Assembly: GCA_963779845.1 (NCBI GenBank)
Contig: CAVZZV010000005.1
Location: 744,001-808,000, forward strand
Direction of reading: 5' to 3'
DNA length: 64,000 nucleotides
Source of the DNA: CAVZZV01 sp963779845
GTDB taxonomy: Bacteria > Bacteroidota > Bacteroidia > Bacteroidales > GCA-2748055
A model generated the notes under the pieces. That model saw only the letters and a program-made list of their open reading frames with translations, searched no databases and was not told where the DNA came from. This document shows, piece by piece, positions 63,025 to 64,000 of the stretch (positions are counted from its first letter, which is position 1; every line of letters begins with the position of its first letter). The translations under genes were made by a program, and so were the position numbers.

Positions 63025-63999
63025 ATGACTATGGAAAATATTATTCCGGCCCTCCCAAGAAAAAAACTCGAGGCTGAGCTGACTGATGAAAAATTTATCA
63101 GGAAAACCAATAATGCGGGGAATTTACTTTTTATCATTACTCAACATGACTCCCCTAACCTTATGCGGGAAATCGGCCGGTTAAGAGAATTGACCTTCAG
63201 GGCTGCGGGAGGAGGTACCGGTAAGGCACTTGACCTTGATAATTATGATACCTGTGAGGATTGCTATAAGCAGTTACTGGTCTGGGATCCCTCAGAAAAA
63301 GAGATACTTGGAGGTTATCGTTTTTACATCTGCAATGAAAACAACTGTTTTAAAGAGGGCAAAATAAATCTTGCCACGGCAAAACTTTTTAATTTTTCGG
63401 AAAAGTTCAATAAAGAATATTTACCAAATACTATAGAGCTTGGCAGATCATTCGTTCAGCCGAAATACCAGTCAACCAACCGTCTGAGCAAAGGACTTTT
63501 TGCTTTAGACAATCTGTGGGACGGCCTGGGCACCCTGGTAAACGATTACCCGGATAAAAATTATTTTTTTGGTAAGGTGACCATGTACCGAAATTATAAT
63601 CAGAGAGCCAGAAACCTCATCCTGTATTTCCTGGAGAAACATTTCAAGGACCAGGAAGAGCTGATTACTCCTTATGAACCCATGGAGACCAACATGAACC
63701 GAGAAGAAATGGCCCGCATTTTTACAGGACAGGATTATATGGAGGACTACAAGATACTCTCCCAAAATGTAAGAGCCTTCGGCGAAAACATTCCACCGCT
63801 TATTAATGCTTATATGAACCTTTCCCCTTCGCTGAAAACATTCGGAACGGTAATAAACCCCCATTTTGGCAATGTAGAAGAGACGGCTATACTTCTTACA
63901 ATTAACGATTTATATCATCAGAAAGTGGAAAGGCATATTAACAGCTATAACCCAAACGAAAAATTGCAAGATCAATTTGGAAGTTTGAGTGATGAGTGA
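63025..63999 (+). CDS. glsB: GNAT-fold N-acyltransferase, probable glycine-lipid synthesis GlsB
   Basis: A 324-residue protein, complete up to the TGA at the right edge. It belongs to the OlsB/GlsB-type GNAT family that condenses a 3-hydroxy-fatty acyl group with an amino acid. Family segments are MREIGRLRELTFRAAGGGTG, LVWDPSEKEILGGYRFYICN, IELGRSFVQPKYQSTNRLSK and YFFGKVTMYRNYNQRARNLI. GlsB of Bacteroides makes N-acyl glycine, the first step of glycine-lipid synthesis, and glsA supplies the second acyl chain. The amino acid used here is inferred from the phylum. Confidence 0.8.
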   Translation: MTMENIIPALPRKKLEAELTDEKFIRKTNNAGNLLFIITQHDSPNLMREIGRLRELTFRAAGGGTGKALDLDNYDTCEDCYKQLLVWDPSEKEILGGYRFYICNENNCFKEGKINLATAKLFNFSEKFNKEYLPNTIELGRSFVQPKYQSTNRLSKGLFALDNLWDGLGTLVNDYPDKNYFFGKVTMYRNYNQRARNLILYFLEKHFKDQEELITPYEPMETNMNREEMARIFTGQDYMEDYKILSQNVRAFGENIPPLINAYMNLSPSLKTFGTVINPHFGNVEETAILLTINDLYHQKVERHINSYNPNEKLQDQFGSLSDE

Positions 64000-64000
64000 T

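Noticed and set aside
1..64000. tRNA, rRNA, CRISPR array, prophage or intact insertion sequence
   Set aside because: None was recognised by eye in any intergenic region; no spaced repeats, no transposase or integrase motifs. A covariance-model scan would be needed to exclude small RNAs.

Overview
The window is a chromosomal segment from a member of the Bacteroidota, most likely Bacteroidales/Marinilabiliales-like. Several independent signs agree. Many genes are preceded by the Bacteroidota -7 box TAnnTTTG. The division/cell-wall (dcw) cluster has the Bacteroidota form, without murF or ddl, and its FtsZ ends in a HDNVD-type tail. The order coaX, outer-membrane protein, TPR protein, LptC, CorC-like protein is typical of the phylum. 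The last two genes match the glycine-lipid acyltransferases GlsA and GlsB known from Bacteroides. I recognise no rRNA, tRNA, CRISPR array, prophage or complete insertion sequence.

Layout. 1-8.6 kb is mostly housekeeping and stress genes: pcm (cut by the left edge), a degenerate Gfo/Idh-like protein, a polyprenyl-phosphate sugar transferase, elbB, rsmA, a MalY/PatB-type lyase, an Hsp20 with a sigma-54-like promoter, a YceI lipoprotein, the crcB/DUF190 pair and a small cysteine-cluster protein. 8.9-12.3 kb holds a DUF4914 protein that looks related to PEP carboxykinase. It converges on a five-gene minus-strand run (15.9 to 10.9 kb): lipoprotein, two L,D-transpeptidases, an unknown membrane-anchored protein and TrkH. 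16.2-24 kb is accessory and partly decayed: an ECF sigma factor, a PepSY-like protein, a frameshifted TonB-dependent receptor, a cupin, a three-part AraC regulator, a frameshifted NIPSNAP lipoprotein, DUF302, a truncated MazF/PemK-like remnant and a cupredoxin. 24-33.2 kb has aspartate kinase, fructose-1,6-bisphosphatase, a five-PAS hybrid histidine kinase and mfd.

33.2-45.9 kb is the coaX-OMP-TPR-lptC-CorC-PPIase run. It is interrupted between the CorC-like gene and the parvulin-type PPIase by about 5 kb of minus-strand accessory genes: a tiny basic protein, a cupin, an HMA-AraC regulator, and a HEAT/DUF1080 protein split by a one-base frameshift. 45.9-61.8 kb is the whole dcw operon on the minus strand (mraZ, rsmH, ftsL, ftsI, murE, mraY, murD, ftsW, murG, murC, ftsQ, ftsA, ftsZ, then yqeY), tightly packed with many one-base stop/start overlaps. 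It starts behind three MraZ boxes and ends at a hairpin. 62.1-64 kb, divergent from mraZ, carries the glsA-glsB lipid genes.

The strongest leads are the lipoprotein/L,D-transpeptidase operon, the AraC regulator carrying a nickel-binding-like domain and a dead cyclase-like domain, the PEPCK-like DUF4914 protein, and three single-base frameshifts whose two halves still read as one protein. Those frameshifts could be recent pseudogenes or assembly errors, and only read data can separate the two.
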